This document shows, piece after piece, positions 63,453 to 64,000 of a stretch of 64,000 bases of DNA. Made by a program: the position numbers and the translations under genes. Under the pieces are notes generated by a model, which saw only the letters and a program-made list of their open reading frames with translations, was not told where the DNA came from and did no database searches. The DNA comes from Rhodococcus sp. G-MC3 (lineage in GTDB: Bacteria; Actinomycetota; Actinomycetes; Mycobacteriales; Mycobacteriaceae). Positions within the stretch are counted from its first letter, which is position 1. Each line of letters opens with the position of its first letter. The stretch covers positions 62,001 through 126,000 of the forward strand of contig NZ_JASISW010000006.1 in assembly GCF_030063335.1 (NCBI RefSeq), read 5' to 3'.

Positions 63453-63466
63453 AAGAACCTGTTCTA
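63453..63466. promoter_or_regulatory. KstR-like palindrome in the divergent LLM/DUF35 promoter region
   Basis: AAGAACCTGTTCTA matches TnnAACnnGTTnnA except for the first base. It lies in the 66-base divergent region and could control both genes. Confidence 0.6.
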
Positions 63467-63480
63467 CTCGACGGGTGACT

Positions 63481-64000
63481 ATGGTGAACACACCACTCAG
63501 CGCACCTCTGAACAACGCCTTCGACTACACCCGCTCGGTCGGGCCGACAATCGGGGCGTTCTTGACGGGCTTGCGCCGCAAGCAGATTATCGGCGGCCGA
63601 GGGAGCGACGGACGTGTCTACGTTCCGCCGCCCGAATATGATTCGGCGACAAAGGAACCCATCACCGATTTCGTCGACGTCGGATCTTCCGGCACGGTGC
63701 AGTCGTGGTCGTGGGTGACGAATCCTTACGACGGCCAACCATTGGGCCGCCCCTTCGCGTACGCGCTGATCCGGCTCGACGGAGCCGACACGTCACTGCT
63801 GCATGCCGTGGATGCTGGAACGTCGGCGACGATGTCGACGGGCATGCGAGTCCACGCTGTGTGGGCCGACGAGCGGGTGGGCGACATTCACGACGTGCTC
63901 TTCTTCCAACCTGGTGAGGGCGAACCCAGCGACAGGGCAGAACCCAGCGGGGATCCCGTCACAATGATCACCACCCCGGTTCGGCTGGAGTACATGCATG
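63481..64000 (+). CDS. DUF35 OB-fold/Zn-ribbon protein (Rv3521-like), 3' end cut by window
   Basis: 173 codons visible from MVNTPLSAPLNNAFDYTRSVG; GTG at 63475 or 63484 are alternatives. GRVYVPPPEYDS is the region that in full DUF35 proteins follows the rubredoxin-like Zn ribbon; here the Cys pairs are replaced (GGRGSDGRVYVPP), so the metal site is lost. The OB-fold part GTVQSWSWVTNP ... FAYALIRLDGADTSLLHAVD follows. Such proteins pair with thiolase-like Ltp aldolases in cholesterol side-chain degradation; the partner gene would lie just right of the window. Confidence 0.75.
   Translation, partial: MVNTPLSAPLNNAFDYTRSVGPTIGAFLTGLRRKQIIGGRGSDGRVYVPPPEYDSATKEPITDFVDVGSSGTVQSWSWVTNPYDGQPLGRPFAYALIRLDGADTSLLHAVDAGTSATMSTGMRVHAVWADERVGDIHDVLFFQPGEGEPSDRAEPSGDPVTMITTPVRLEYMH

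Overview
The window is high-GC actinobacterial DNA. Gene content and order (purA, the pair next to a zinc metalloprotease, fba, DedA, GH76, SPOUT methylase, pyrE, clpB, globin-reductase, metZ, rhodanese, purT) closely resemble the block around Rv0357c-Rv0391 of Mycobacterium tuberculosis. Together with WhiB, F420-type LLM enzymes and an LGFP-repeat protein this points to Mycobacteriales, most likely Rhodococcus or a close relative (inference; no rRNA is present). No tRNA, rRNA, insertion sequence, prophage or CRISPR array was seen.

Bases 1-17000 are an organosulfur acquisition island on the minus strand, made of three transcription units, each headed by a SAM-I (S-box) riboswitch. Unit A (16970 to 13899): riboswitch, Cys-containing leader peptide, polar amino acid ABC transporter. 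Unit B (13554 to 8283): riboswitch whose 3' strand carries the ribosome binding site of a GNAT acetyltransferase, followed by four flavin monooxygenases including SsuD. Unit C (8196 to the left edge): riboswitch, a second Cys leader peptide, a peptide/nickel-type ABC transporter with fused ATPases, two LLM monooxygenases and a DUF1684 protein. The likely logic is import of S-substituted cysteines, sulfonates or similar compounds, N-acetylation, oxidative C-S cleavage and release of usable sulfur when SAM and cysteine are low.

Bases 17000-31200: a small unknown ORF, whiB-like, HAD phosphatase and isochorismate synthase; then a second sulfur unit on the minus strand (leader peptide of the same family, TauD-like dioxygenase, membrane protein, rhodanese, metZ); then ferredoxin reductase, SMP-30 lactonase, amidohydrolase, DUF456, purT, an AMACR-like CoA transferase, a MocR regulator and ogt.

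Bases 31200-60800 are mostly conserved housekeeping and envelope genes: LGFP protein, purA, M50 protease, HxlR, PPOX protein, CDF metal exporter with an ArsR-type operator, FUSC transporter, DUF3151, fba, two DedA proteins, Tam-like methyltransferase, GH76, SPOUT methylase, lipoprotein, SDRs, lysoplasmalogenase, Rv1733c-like protein, a MarR-MFS pair, an Ala-rich surface protein overlapping a class F-like sortase, pyrE, LemA-like protein, clpB under a HspR-type HAIR site, and a type II flavohemoglobin. Long palindromes close several convergent gene pairs, and one palindrome family (GTGAGYG-AAATACG type) recurs three times.

Bases 60800-64000 hold an acyl-CoA synthetase, an LLM oxidoreductase and a divergent DUF35/OB-fold protein, with two palindromes that fit or nearly fit the KstR consensus, suggesting a piece of the sterol-catabolism regulon.
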